Counted from the first letter of the stretch, positions 7,486 to 16,208 are shown. The stretch: DNA of 64,000 nt from Planococcus sp. ISL-109 (GCF_018613655.1 NZ_JAGGPW010000004.1:1020627-1084626), one strand, 5' to 3'. The notes: generated from the letters alone by a model not told the origin. Program-made: numbers and translations.

Positions 7486-8688
7486 TTACAGCAATCCCTC
7501 AAAGCGCTGTTCTTTCGTTCGCGGGAATTCAATCACTTCCCGATTTGCCACCGCCTTGTCGATCATTTCATCAAACGAAACAAAACTCTCGTAATGTTCC
7601 ACTTTATCGGTTTTCGGTTTAGTTTTCGGATTGGCCGGCGTGAAGATCGTGCAGCAATCCTCGAACGGGCGGATTGAAATTTCGTACGTATCGATCGCTT
7701 GTGCAGTTTCGATAATTTCCAGTTTGTCCTGCGCAATGAGCGGCCGCAAAATCGGCGTCGTTGTGACCGCGTTGATCGCCTGCAGACTATCTAATGTCTG
7801 GCTGGCGACTTGGCCGAGGCTCTCGCCGGTGATGATGGCCTTGCAGTCGGTTTTCGCACGTACCGAGTCCGCCACGCGCATCATCATGCGCCGGGTCGAG
7901 GTCATGGTGATATTATCCGGCACTTGCTTATGGACTTCCTGCTGGAGCTCTGTAAACGGAATGATATGCAAGGTGACCGGCGAACCGAAACCGCTCAGCT
8001 TCTCTGCCAAATCGAGCACTTTCTCTTTTGCGCGCTCGGTCGTAAACGGAGGGCTGAAAAAGTGGATCAATTCGAGCTTCACGCCGCGCTTCAACATGTG
8101 ATACCCGGCGACCGGGCTGTCGATGCCGCCAGACAGCATCAGCAAAGCTTTGCCACCTGCACCAATCGGCAACCCCGCTGCCCCTTTGATCGTTTCAGCC
8201 ATCATATAGACGGCATCTTTGCGGATTTCCACATTCAGATCAATATCTGGATTTTTCATCGAGACGGTCAATTCCGGCGTATTCCCTAAAACATAGCCGC
8301 CGATTGCCCGCATGATTTCCGGTTTTTCGTACGGAAATTCCTTGAAGGGCCTTTTGACGGACACTTTGAAGCTTTTGCCTTGCGTGTCCATTGTTTCAAC
8401 GATCGACAATGCCGTTTCTTTCATTACGGAAAGGTCCAGGCTCGTTTGCGTTACCGGGCTGAATGATTGGATGCCGAAAACATATGGCAGGCGCTTGATG
8501 ATGTCTTCCATGCCTTGTTCATCATCGCAAAATAAAAACATCCGGTCGCGTTCCGCTTTAATGCGGACGGTCGGTACACCCGCAAATAGATGCAGGATGT
8601 TATTCCGCAGACGCGCGATAAATGCTTTTCGATTGCGTCCTTTTGTAGACAATTCTCCGTAACGGATAAGTATTTGGTTAGTTCTCAT
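7486..8688 (-). CDS. thiI: tRNA 4-thiouridine synthase ThiI
   Basis: ThiI adenylates U8 of tRNA and receives persulfide sulfur to form s4U; in many bacteria it also feeds thiazole synthesis. The 400-residue protein has an N-terminal ferredoxin-like/THUMP part (about 1-165) and a PP-loop ATPase domain with SGGIDS at 186-191. It lacks the C-terminal rhodanese domain of the E. coli enzyme, as usual in Bacillus, where the dedicated desulfurase NifZ supplies sulfur. The ATG overlaps the nifZ stop by four bases, which supports that partnership. Confidence 0.96.
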   Translation of the reverse strand: MRTNQILIRYGELSTKGRNRKAFIARLRNNILHLFAGVPTVRIKAERDRMFLFCDDEQGMEDIIKRLPYVFGIQSFSPVTQTSLDLSVMKETALSIVETMDTQGKSFKVSVKRPFKEFPYEKPEIMRAIGGYVLGNTPELTVSMKNPDIDLNVEIRKDAVYMMAETIKGAAGLPIGAGGKALLMLSGGIDSPVAGYHMLKRGVKLELIHFFSPPFTTERAKEKVLDLAEKLSGFGSPVTLHIIPFTELQQEVHKQVPDNITMTSTRRMMMRVADSVRAKTDCKAIITGESLGQVASQTLDSLQAINAVTTTPILRPLIAQDKLEIIETAQAIDTYEISIRPFEDCCTIFTPANPKTKPKTDKVEHYESFVSFDEMIDKAVANREVIEFPRTKEQRFEGLL

Positions 8689-9800
8689 GATTGTTCGACT
8701 CCTTTAATCAATTGATGCACACGCTTGAAATGTTTTTTGAATTCGATAATTTCCTGGTGTGTCGTCATGGCCCCGAAACTGATGCGGACCGTGCCTTCTC
8801 GGTATTCCCGCGGCAACCCGATCGCTTCGATGACATGGCTCGTCTGTTTATTTTTTGAGGAGCAGGCACTTGATGTTGAAACGATCACGTTTTCCTCTTG
8901 CAACCCGCTCACTACGGTTTCTCCGCGCACACCGGCAATGGCCACGGCGAGAATATTAGGAGCTGCTCCTTCAGGGCTGACGATGTGAATGTCCTTAAAG
9001 CCGGCAAAAAATGAACGCAACTCCGCATTCCATTTTAGGTGATCCGCGTCCGGTCTAGCAAGGCGCACTGCTTTGGCGAGCGCTGCTGCATTCGGAACGG
9101 ATACCGTTCCGCTCCGAATACCTCCTTCCTGCCCGCCTCCAAGCAGGATTGGAGCGAGTTCCGCTTTGTTCACAGCCAACAAGCCGCTGTTTTTCAGTCC
9201 GTGCAGCTTGTGGCCAGAAACCGTCAGTAAATCCGGCAATTGATTTAGGTCGAGCGGAAGGCGGCCGATGCCTTGCACCGCGTCTACATGCAATAGCGTC
9301 CGTGTGCTTTTGAGCATGCGGCGGATATCCGCCAGCGGATGGATGGTGCCGATTTCATTATTGACCTGCATGAGGCTCACGAGAATGGTATCCGCGCGCA
9401 GCGCCTGTTTCAATTCTTCGAGATCGATTGCACCAGTTGCATCCACAGACAATAAGCTGATGTCAAAACCTTCATTCGAAAGTTGCTTTAGTGGTTCGAG
9501 AACCGATGGATGCTCGGTTTTGCAGGAGATGATATGGCGGCCCTTTTCCTTGTTCGCATAGGCGGCGCCGCGCAGCGCCAGATTATTCGCTTCTGTGCCG
9601 CCTGAAGTGAAAATGATCCGCTCAAATCCAAGGAGGCTTTTGAGTTGTCTGCGCGCTGATTCCAGCAAATCTTCCGCTTCATTCCCCAATCGGTGTAAGG
9701 AAGCGGGATTCGCATAATACTGGGTGCTCGCTTTGACGAACGTATCCAGTACTTCGGCATGCGGCTTTGTCGTCGCGCTATTGTCCAAATAAATCATCAA
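8685..9800 (-). CDS. nifZ: Cysteine desulfurase (NifZ-type, ThiI partner)
   Basis: A 371-residue class V aminotransferase-fold enzyme that releases sulfur from cysteine as an enzyme-bound persulfide. The PLP lysine is Lys198 in SGHKLHG, with HVDAVQ (171-176) upstream; the persulfide-carrying Cys313 lies in STSSACSSK. The protein starts MMIYLDNSATTKP, so either of two adjacent ATGs may be used. It is translationally coupled to thiI, which marks it as the sulfur donor for tRNA s4U rather than the general SUF desulfurase. Confidence 0.95.
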   Translation of the reverse strand: MMIYLDNSATTKPHAEVLDTFVKASTQYYANPASLHRLGNEAEDLLESARRQLKSLLGFERIIFTSGGTEANNLALRGAAYANKEKGRHIISCKTEHPSVLEPLKQLSNEGFDISLLSVDATGAIDLEELKQALRADTILVSLMQVNNEIGTIHPLADIRRMLKSTRTLLHVDAVQGIGRLPLDLNQLPDLLTVSGHKLHGLKNSGLLAVNKAELAPILLGGGQEGGIRSGTVSVPNAAALAKAVRLARPDADHLKWNAELRSFFAGFKDIHIVSPEGAAPNILAVAIAGVRGETVVSGLQEENVIVSTSSACSSKNKQTSHVIEAIGLPREYREGTVRISFGAMTTHQEIIEFKKHFKRVHQLIKGVEQS

Positions 9801-9815
9801 AATCCCTCCGACAAG

Positions 9816-9845
9816 AAAACCACCAGCCTGTATGCTGGTGGTTTT
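9816..9845 (-). terminator. Intrinsic terminator after ezrA
   Basis: A perfect 12-bp stem (AAAACCACCAGC / GCTGGTGGTTTT) with a 6-base loop lies between ezrA and nifZ. Confidence 0.88.
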
Positions 9846-9854
9846 CTGATTTTC

Positions 9855-11549
9855 TTAATTGTTTTCTTTGACAAGCACTTCAATCCGTTTCATCGATCCC
9901 GGTTCGAAGTTTTCCACAGCGGTCGCCGCTTCCTCCAGTGCTTTCGTATAGCGCAGCTGACGGAACGACTCTTCTGCTTCCATTAAATGGGCATGAAGCT
10001 GCGGGTTCGTTTTTCGGTAACGGTTGCCGTATTGAATGATGCGTTCGACAAGCAAAACATTTTCGATCATTTCTTTCGCTTTCGTTTCCACATCCACAAT
10101 GCTCGTTTCCGATTGTTCCATATAATTGTCGACCAACTTCATATTGAGCGGTACTTCGCGAAGCGCACGCATAGCGATGAAGAGATGTTCTTCCGCTTCT
10201 TCCAAACGGACGTCCAAATCTTCCGGTACCCCTGGAATGTTCGCTTTATGCAGCATGCGGTCCGTTTCCTGCAGGCGGCGTCTCAACTGCTCCACTTTGA
10301 TGCGGGCTTGGTTTTCTTCGACGCGCAGATTTTTCAAGGAATCGGTAAAGTCCATTTGTGTCGAATCGACAATCGATAGATCTTCACGGATATGCATCAA
10401 TTCGTCCTGCAGGCTGGAATATGCGGATTGATCTTCTTCCAAGCGGCTCGACAACAATTCAAAGCGCTTCGCGAGCTGCTCCACTTTGTCGAGGCAGGTT
10501 TTAGGAATCGATGCTTCCTGGTCGGTGATTTTGTAGCTATGCTGGACGTAGCGGCTTTCTTCTTCCAGCTCTGTCGTATCGCGCGCCACAACTTGCAGAT
10601 GGCGCTCGGTTTCCATCAAGTGCTGATCGATATAATGTTTTGCAGCCACTTCCGCTTCCAGCAGATCGTACATCGCATCGATGCGGTCTTTGATCTCATC
10701 GACTTGTTTTTTGCTGTCTTCCACTTCAAGAATTTCGAGCTTGTGCTTCAAGCCTTTCAGCTCCTGCTCAATATCATCCAGCTTCTCAGTTAAGCCAAGA
10801 TGGTCCAAATAATACGATTGCTCTTCCATTTCCTGTTTACCTTGGCGCAGCTGCGCCAAATCTTGCGGAATCTTTTCATTGATTTCCGTCAGCAGCATTG
10901 GAATGTCATCAACGAGCATAAACGCTTCATCGCTTTCAACTGATAAATTAATGACGGTTTCACGCGCTTTCAAATAATTTCCTTCTTCTGTCAGCTGATC
11001 GTATTCATCGAATCGCTGCACAAAAGATTCCAAACGCTTTTCAAGCGGGTCTGCTGATGCGCCGAATGATGATTTATGTGCCAGCAGGTTTTTACGGGCT
11101 CGAACATATTTATCCTGGATCAAATCCATTTCACTGCGATTTTTTTCTTCACTGCCGATCAGCTCATCCAGTTCTGAAAAAATCACCGCTATTTGCTGAT
11201 CCGCATCGTCTATCTTCACTTCCGCCTGCTTTTCCAATTTGGAAGCTTTCGAAAAATTAAAGCGCTTGATCGACTCTTCGGCATCGTACAGAGTGGCGTC
11301 TATTTTCGGGATGTCTACATCCATGATTTCAGTCCATTGTTTGCGCCAGCGCTCAAACATTTCTTCGGTCTGGCCATTCAAGTTCAATTGTTTCACTTTG
11401 GTGAGTTCTTCCATAATTGGTTTCTCTGTCAGTTGCAGTTTCAGTTTTTCCAGGCGCTCGATTTCCGCATTATGTTTTTTTCGAAACATCATGCCAATGA
11501 TAAGCAACGCCAATAGAATGATGACCGCAATGATGATATACTCCATCAT
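9855..11549 (-). CDS. ezrA: Septation ring formation regulator EzrA
   Basis: EzrA is a membrane-anchored negative regulator of FtsZ ring assembly that also links FtsZ to penicillin-binding proteins. The 564-residue protein has one N-terminal membrane helix (about residues 3-21, EYIIIAVIILLALLIIGMMF), and the rest is almost entirely charged helical coiled coil of spectrin-like repeats, as in Bacillus and Staphylococcus EzrA. Length matches the family. Two adjacent ATGs could start it. It sits between hisJ (divergent) and nifZ (downstream), as in B. subtilis. Confidence 0.95.
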   Translation of the reverse strand: MMEYIIIAVIILLALLIIGMMFRKKHNAEIERLEKLKLQLTEKPIMEELTKVKQLNLNGQTEEMFERWRKQWTEIMDVDIPKIDATLYDAEESIKRFNFSKASKLEKQAEVKIDDADQQIAVIFSELDELIGSEEKNRSEMDLIQDKYVRARKNLLAHKSSFGASADPLEKRLESFVQRFDEYDQLTEEGNYLKARETVINLSVESDEAFMLVDDIPMLLTEINEKIPQDLAQLRQGKQEMEEQSYYLDHLGLTEKLDDIEQELKGLKHKLEILEVEDSKKQVDEIKDRIDAMYDLLEAEVAAKHYIDQHLMETERHLQVVARDTTELEEESRYVQHSYKITDQEASIPKTCLDKVEQLAKRFELLSSRLEEDQSAYSSLQDELMHIREDLSIVDSTQMDFTDSLKNLRVEENQARIKVEQLRRRLQETDRMLHKANIPGVPEDLDVRLEEAEEHLFIAMRALREVPLNMKLVDNYMEQSETSIVDVETKAKEMIENVLLVERIIQYGNRYRKTNPQLHAHLMEAEESFRQLRYTKALEEAATAVENFEPGSMKRIEVLVKENN

Positions 11550-11697
11550 AAGTCATTTAGCCCCCTGTTCCAAATACATTACCGGTTACATAAGTATCTT
11601 CACTATTCTTTTATTTTAACATGTATTCTACTCTTTTGTTTGGCAAATTAGAAGAAAATAGGGAATAATTTTATCAAATTGAAAAGATGGTGAACAG

Positions 11698-12495
11698 ATG
11701 ATAAAACGAGACGGCCACACCCACACGCCTTTTTGTCCGCACGGAACGAGCGACCCTTTCCGCGCATACATCCTCAAAGCGATAGACAATGGATTTCAAG
11801 AAATCAGTTTCACGGAGCACGCTCCCTTGCCGTTCGGGTTTCTTGATCCGACACCCGAGCAGGATAGCGGCATGAAAATGGCGGAGTTGCCGGATTATTT
11901 CGCGGCACTCGAGCAAGCGAAAGACGAATTCTCCGGAAACTTGCGGATCCGGGCCGGCCTGGAAGTGGATTTCATCCAAGGGTTTGAACAACAAACCGCC
12001 CACCTTTTGGAACAGGTCGGCCCGCAACTCGACGATGCCATTTTGTCGGTGCATTTTTTGCGCTATCAAGACCGTTGGGTTTGTGCGGATTTCAGCGCCG
12101 AAGTTTTTATGCAACTTGCACGGGACATGGGTTCGGTCCAAGCAGTCTATGATTTGTATTACGATACACTAGAAGCTTCTATTAGAGCGGACCTCGGCCC
12201 ATTTAAACCGAAACGCATCGGACACGTGACCTTGATCCATAAATTCCAGCACAGCCACGGCGAAACGATCGACGATGATGACCGTATACGGAAGATCCTT
12301 CGCATGGTCAAAGAACAAGGCTATGAACTCGACGTCAACTCTGCCGGATTATCAAAGCCGGACTGCCTGGAATTTTACCCCCCGGAGCCGTATATCGACT
12401 ATGCCCGCAACCTGGGCATCCCGCTTGTCTTCGGTTCGGATGCCCATAAGGTTGCGGACTTGCACAAATACGCCGATCAATTTTATACTGAATGA
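11698..12495 (+). CDS. hisJ: Histidinol-phosphatase HisJ (PHP family)
   Basis: HisJ hydrolyses L-histidinol phosphate to histidinol, the penultimate step of histidine synthesis. The 265-residue protein is a PHP-domain metal enzyme. The N-terminal DGHTHTPFCPHG supplies the first metal ligands (His7, His9), FTEHAP a further His, and GSDAHK near the C terminus the last Asp/His pair. No other his gene is nearby, as in Bacillus where hisJ lies apart from the his operon next to ezrA. The stop overlaps a possible upstream start of msrC, so the two are probably one transcript. Confidence 0.93.
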   Translation: MIKRDGHTHTPFCPHGTSDPFRAYILKAIDNGFQEISFTEHAPLPFGFLDPTPEQDSGMKMAELPDYFAALEQAKDEFSGNLRIRAGLEVDFIQGFEQQTAHLLEQVGPQLDDAILSVHFLRYQDRWVCADFSAEVFMQLARDMGSVQAVYDLYYDTLEASIRADLGPFKPKRIGHVTLIHKFQHSHGETIDDDDRIRKILRMVKEQGYELDVNSAGLSKPDCLEFYPPEPYIDYARNLGIPLVFGSDAHKVADLHKYADQFYTE

Positions 12496-12527
12496 TCAAG
12501 AAAAAATTTCAGAAAAGAGATGGTTCC

Positions 12528-13007
12528 ATGTTTGCTACATCACCTTATAGCGGTACTCGTGCAGAACAATATAATTTACTCAATAAACAATTGGATGCGT
12601 TGCTTGAAGGCGAACCGAACCGCATCGCCAACCTGTCAAACGCCTCTGCCTTGCTTGGCCAGTTTCTGGACCGCATCAACTGGGTCGGATTTTACTTGAT
12701 GGATGAAGGAGAACTTGTGCTGGGGCCTTTCCAAGGAATGCCAGCTTGTGTCCGTATCCCGGTCGGCAAAGGAGTATGCGGAACGGCCATCGACAAGAAC
12801 GAAACGATGCTTATCGACGATGTCCACGCATTCCCGGGTCATATCGCCTGTGATGCTGCTTCCCGTTCTGAAATCGTTGTCCCGATCATAAAAGACGGCG
12901 AAGCTCTTGGCGTCTTGGATATCGACAGCCCGGAACTAGCCCGCTTTACAGAAGATGACCGCTTAGGACTCGAGCAATTCGTCAAAACTTTAATCAAGCA
13001 TATTTAA
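12528..13007 (+). CDS. msrC: Free methionine-(R)-sulfoxide reductase, GAF domain
   Basis: A 159-residue GAF-domain enzyme (YtsP type) that reduces free methionine-(R)-sulfoxide. All three conserved cysteines are present with the family spacing: Cys74 in GMPACVR, Cys84 in GVCGTA and Cys108 in HIACDAAS. An in-frame ATG at 12492 overlaps the hisJ stop, but the ATG at 12528 (MFATSPY) matches the usual N terminus and has a GAGATGG-like ribosome site, so it is preferred. It ends at a strong shared terminator. Confidence 0.93.
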   Translation: MFATSPYSGTRAEQYNLLNKQLDALLEGEPNRIANLSNASALLGQFLDRINWVGFYLMDEGELVLGPFQGMPACVRIPVGKGVCGTAIDKNETMLIDDVHAFPGHIACDAASRSEIVVPIIKDGEALGVLDIDSPELARFTEDDRLGLEQFVKTLIKHI

Positions 13008-13016
13008 TGAACACAC

Positions 13017-13050
13017 AAAAAGATCCCGGCCAAAAAGGCCGGGATCTTTT
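13017..13050. terminator. Bidirectional terminator between msrC and megL
   Basis: A perfect 14-bp stem (AAAAGATCCCGGCC / GGCCGGGATCTTTT) with A and T runs on both sides. It serves msrC on plus and megL on minus and abuts the megL stop codon. Confidence 0.95.
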
Positions 13051-14259
13051 TTAGATTTCCTGTAAATTGGATTTAATTTGGGCAAATGCTTGCTGCAAAT
13101 CCTGCATCAAGTCGTCGACATGCTCCAAACCGACCGATAAGCGGACAAGCGAATCACTGATGCCCATTCGTTCGCGTTCTTCAGGCGGGACGACCGCATG
13201 AGTCATCGTTGCCGGATGCTGAATCAAAGTTTCAGCATCTCCGAGACTGACAGCGATTTTAATGAGCGACAAGGCGTTGAGAAACTCCTGTGCTTGTTTT
13301 TTCCCGCCTTCGAGCTCAAATGAAATCAAGCCGCCGCCTCTGCGCATCTGGTCTTTTGCAATCGACACTTGCGGATGGGCGTCATCAAATGGATAGAAAA
13401 TCCGTTTGACCGCTTGTTCATTCTGCAAAAATGTGACGATCTTCTCGGCGTTGTCGACGTGGCGGTCCATGCGCACATGCAAAGTCTTCAATCCGCGCAG
13501 CAAAAGCCACGCATCAAATGGAGACATGATGCCGCCGAAATCCTTTTGCACCGTCATGCGGATCGTCTGCATCTCCTCAGCGTCTCTTCCGATCAACACA
13601 CCGCCGATGACGTCTCCGTGCCCATTCAAGTATTTGGTTGCACTGTGAAGAACAAAATCCGCCCCAAATTGGATGGGATTCTGCAGATACGGTGAACTGA
13701 ACGTATTGTCTATGACAATGCGCAAATCATGCTTTTTGGCGATCGCCTCGACTGCACGCAAATTGACGAGTTCCATCGTCGGGTTGATAGGCGTCTCGAC
13801 GTAGATGACTTTTGTCTCCGGCCGGATCGCTTGTTCGATCTGTTGTTCCGTCGTCATGGCGATTAGGGAATGCGTAATGCCGTATTTCTCTTCCATAATG
13901 CCCAGTAAACCGAACGTGCAGCCATAGATTCCTCTAGAACACAGCACATGATCGCCCGCCTTCGTCAAGTGGACCAAAATCGCGCTAACTGCGGCCATTC
14001 CGGACCCGAATGCCAAAGCGGCCTGTCCGCCTTCGATTTCCGCCATCCTCTCTTCCAACACCCGGACAGTCGGATTGCCGAGGCGGGAATAAATGTTTCC
14101 TTGCGCTTCTCCTGCAAATCGGGCTTCCCCCTCCTGTGCACTCGAAAACGAATACGTGGACGTCTGGTATAGCGGCGTTGCCAAGCTGTCGTGGTGGGCA
14201 GAGCTGTCATAACCTTTGTGGATCACTGCCGTTTCAATTTTTGCCGTTGGTTTCATCAT
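13051..14259 (-). CDS. megL: Methionine gamma-lyase-like PLP enzyme
   Basis: A 402-residue Cys/Met-metabolism PLP enzyme. The PLP lysine is Lys209 in HSATKYLNG, and YSRLGNPT (57-64) and GSGMAA are the cofactor-binding motifs. Cys114 in IYGCTFGL is the residue typical of methionine gamma-lyases (Cys116 in Pseudomonas putida), which release methanethiol, ammonia and 2-oxobutyrate. A cystathionine gamma-lyase or gamma-synthase role is the alternative. The start at MMKPTAK is chosen because AAGGGG lies seven bases upstream. A cre-like operator lies 24-38 bases before the start. Confidence 0.88.
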   Translation of the reverse strand: MMKPTAKIETAVIHKGYDSSAHHDSLATPLYQTSTYSFSSAQEGEARFAGEAQGNIYSRLGNPTVRVLEERMAEIEGGQAALAFGSGMAAVSAILVHLTKAGDHVLCSRGIYGCTFGLLGIMEEKYGITHSLIAMTTEQQIEQAIRPETKVIYVETPINPTMELVNLRAVEAIAKKHDLRIVIDNTFSSPYLQNPIQFGADFVLHSATKYLNGHGDVIGGVLIGRDAEEMQTIRMTVQKDFGGIMSPFDAWLLLRGLKTLHVRMDRHVDNAEKIVTFLQNEQAVKRIFYPFDDAHPQVSIAKDQMRRGGGLISFELEGGKKQAQEFLNALSLIKIAVSLGDAETLIQHPATMTHAVVPPEERERMGISDSLVRLSVGLEHVDDLMQDLQQAFAQIKSNLQEI

Positions 14260-14282
14260 CAAAACACCCCTTACATTAATAT

Positions 14283-14297
14283 AGAAAGCGCTCACAT
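14283..14297. promoter_or_regulatory. Putative CcpA cre site before megL
   Basis: Read on the minus strand the site is ATGTGAGCGCTTTCT, one mismatch from the cre consensus WTGNAANCGNWNNCW. It is largely palindromic around the central CG. Its position just upstream of the megL start suggests carbon catabolite repression. The match is seen; function is inferred. Confidence 0.45.
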
Positions 14298-14329
14298 TAT
14301 TGATTACATCCATTCTAACTTGTGGACAC

Positions 14330-14361
14330 TAAAAAAGAAAGCTCGTGCGCCAGGCTTTCTT
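14330..14361 (-). terminator. Terminator-like hairpin on minus strand between rpsD leader and megL
   Basis: An 8-bp perfect stem (AAGAAAGC / GCTTTCTT) is followed on the minus strand by six T residues. No recognised minus-strand gene precedes it. It may stop antisense transcripts from the rpsD leader or act as an attenuator ahead of megL. Confidence 0.5.
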
Positions 14362-14371
14362 CTGTTAAACA

Positions 14372-14401
14372 TTGACGGACGCGGCTGATATCGGTTATAC
14401 T
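14372..14401 (+). promoter_or_regulatory. Sigma-A promoter of rpsD
   Basis: A TTGACG -35 box and a TATACT -10 box are separated by 18 bases. Transcription should start near 14408, leaving a leader of more than 200 bases before the rpsD start. Confidence 0.75.
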
Positions 14402-14407
14402 AGCCTT

Positions 14408-14630
14408 TGTGTAAAATAATCGCAGCAGTTGTATGTGCGGGTTCGTCCATTTTGTTCCTTGTGTAGAAAACTGTAGAGCGCCCTTAAACGGCCGCTTCCG
14501 TCTAGACACAGAGGTGTATCGCGTAACTCTTGGCTGCTGAGCGAAGGTACATGAAAACAAAATGGCTTGCAGCATGAATACATCTGGTTTTTATTTTACT
14601 CTAAAAACCAAAATAGAGGAGGAGACTTAT
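14408..14630 (+). promoter_or_regulatory. rpsD leader, probable S4 autoregulatory region
   Basis: About 220 transcribed bases precede rpsD, with several GC-rich paired segments. No terminator-like hairpin was seen, and the region ends in an AGAGGAGGAG ribosome site. In B. subtilis S4 is known to repress its own gene through a structured leader; the position and length here agree with that. The exact S4-binding fold was not derived. Confidence 0.5.
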
Positions 14631-15233
14631 ATGTCTCGTTATACAGGTCCAGCATGGAAACTGTCACGTCGCCTAGGAATTTCTTTGAGCGGCACAGGTA
14701 AAGAATTAGAAAAACGCCCTTACGCACCAGGTCAACACGGTGCTAACCAACGCCGTAAGGTTTCTGAATACGGTTTGCAATTGCAAGAAAAACAAAAACT
14801 TCGTTTCATGTACGGAGTGAACGAACGCCAATTTAAAACTATGTTCATCAAAGCAGGCAAAATGGACGGCAAACACGGTGAGAACTTCATGATTTTGCTT
14901 GAAACTCGCCTTGACAACGTCGTTTACCGCCTCGGCCTTGCGCGCACTCGCCGCCAAGCTCGCCAAATCGTAAACCACGGCCACATCCTTGTTGATGGCA
15001 AGCGCCTAGACATTCCGTCTTACAGCGTGAAACCAGGACAGAAAATCGCTTTCCGCGAAAAATCCAACAACCTTGATGTAGTTAACGAAGCGATCGAAGT
15101 GAACAGCTTTGTTCCAGAATACGTTTCAATCGATGCTGACAAAAAAGAAGGCACATTCGTGCGCCTTCCAGAACGCAGCGAATTGTCTGCTGAAATCAGC
15201 GAACAATTGATCGTTGAATATTACTCTCGTTAA
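14631..15233 (+). CDS. rpsD: 30S ribosomal protein S4
   Basis: S4 is a primary 16S rRNA-binding protein of the 30S body and nucleates assembly. The 200-residue protein begins [19 protein letters not shown], has the Firmicute PYAPGQHG motif, and contains the S4 RNA-binding domain (about 90-155, [16 protein letters not shown]). It lacks the N-terminal CxxC zinc knuckle, so it is the zinc-independent type. The ATG is set by AGAGGAGGAG eight bases upstream. It is monocistronic, with its own promoter, leader and terminator. Confidence 0.98.
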   Translation: MSRYTGPAWKLSRRLGISLSGTGKELEKRPYAPGQHGANQRRKVSEYGLQLQEKQKLRFMYGVNERQFKTMFIKAGKMDGKHGENFMILLETRLDNVVYRLGLARTRRQARQIVNHGHILVDGKRLDIPSYSVKPGQKIAFREKSNNLDVVNEAIEVNSFVPEYVSIDADKKEGTFVRLPERSELSAEISEQLIVEYYSR

Positions 15234-15243
15234 TCGATTGGCC

Positions 15244-15277
15244 AAAAACCTCCAGGCAAATGCTTGGAGGTTTTTTT
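15244..15277 (+). terminator. Intrinsic terminator after rpsD
   Basis: A 15-bp stem with one mismatch (AAAAACCTCCAGGCA / TGCTTGGAGGTTTTT) with a very short loop is followed by T residues. Confidence 0.88.
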
Positions 15278-15344
15278 CTGCCTTTTTTCTTTTCGCCCTA
15301 TGGTAAACTGTAGGCATGAATAAATGAATAAAGGAGGCTTATTT

Positions 15345-16154
15345 ATGCGAATCATATCCATTTGCCCGAGCAATACCGAATTGCTCGCTTTTTTGAACGC
15401 TGACCATATGCTTGTCGGCGTCGACGATTATTCCGATTGGCCAAAGTCAATCGATCACCTCCCCCGCCTTGGACCGGACCTTTCCATCCGGATGGATGAA
15501 CTCGAAGCACTCACTCCAGACCTTGTCCTGGCATCCCTAAGCGTTCCCGGCATGGAGAAGAATGTGGATGAGCTGGTAAAGCGCAACATTCCGCATCTTG
15601 TCTTGGATCCACAGTCTTTTGCCGATATCCGAAACGATCTCCAAACGGTGGCTGCGGCAATCCATATGGATGCACAACCGCTTCTCACGGAATATGATGC
15701 AGCCATCGAAGAGTTAGGAAAGCGCGGCCAGCAGGCAAGTTCCACCCCGTCCCTTTACTGGGAATGGTGGCCAAAACCTGTATTCACACCCGGCGGCATT
15801 AATTGGCTGAGCGAAATGAGCCGTCTTGTCGGCGCACGCAATTGCTTCGAGGACAAAGAAACGGCCAACGTCCAAACGGATTGGGAAGACGTTCGAACGC
15901 GTGATCCGGATTATATTCTGCTCGCCTGGGTTGGCGTCCTGACTTCCAAAGTGAAGCCAGAACTCGTCTTGAAACGGTCCGGCACACGTGAAATGAAAGC
16001 AGCCCAGCAGATCCATGTCATGGAAGAAGCATTGTTTTGCCGCCCTTCCCCGCGGTTGCTCGAAGGGGCAATCAAACTCGGCAAGCTCGTCCACCCGCAA
16101 GCATTTGCGGATTTTCCGGTTCCGGCGTTCATCCTAGAAAAACAATTACGTTAA
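15345..16154 (+). CDS. Cobalamin-binding-type (BtuF/FhuD fold) protein without signal peptide
   Basis: A 269-residue protein with the fold of ABC-transporter solute-binding proteins for vitamin B12 or siderophores. It opens with RIISICPSNTELLAFL and continues with DDYSDWPKSIDHLPRLG and LEALTPDLVLAS, close to BtuF-type proteins. It has no signal peptide and no lipobox: the ATG at 15345, after AAAGGAGG, leads straight into the first strand. It is therefore predicted to be cytosolic, and no permease or ATPase gene is adjacent. Proteins of this soluble subgroup have no settled function. Confidence 0.82.
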   Translation: MRIISICPSNTELLAFLNADHMLVGVDDYSDWPKSIDHLPRLGPDLSIRMDELEALTPDLVLASLSVPGMEKNVDELVKRNIPHLVLDPQSFADIRNDLQTVAAAIHMDAQPLLTEYDAAIEELGKRGQQASSTPSLYWEWWPKPVFTPGGINWLSEMSRLVGARNCFEDKETANVQTDWEDVRTRDPDYILLAWVGVLTSKVKPELVLKRSGTREMKAAQQIHVMEEALFCRPSPRLLEGAIKLGKLVHPQAFADFPVPAFILEKQLR

Positions 16155-16156
16155 AC

Positions 16157-16191
16157 AAAACCCGCAAAGCCCTAATGGCTTTGCGGGTTTT
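16157..16191 (+). terminator. Intrinsic terminator after the BtuF-like gene
   Basis: A perfect 15-bp stem (AAAACCCGCAAAGCC / GGCTTTGCGGGTTTT) with a 5-base loop. Confidence 0.92.
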
Positions 16192-16208
16192 GTCGTATTC
16201 AGATCAAG

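Noticed and set aside
14330-14560. Possible S-box (SAM riboswitch) ahead of megL
   Set aside because: No conserved SAM-I core sequence was found on the minus strand; only a terminator-like hairpin is present.
14315-14575. Minus-strand open frame opposite the rpsD leader
   Set aside because: It is antisense to a likely structured leader, has no ribosome site, and resembles no family.
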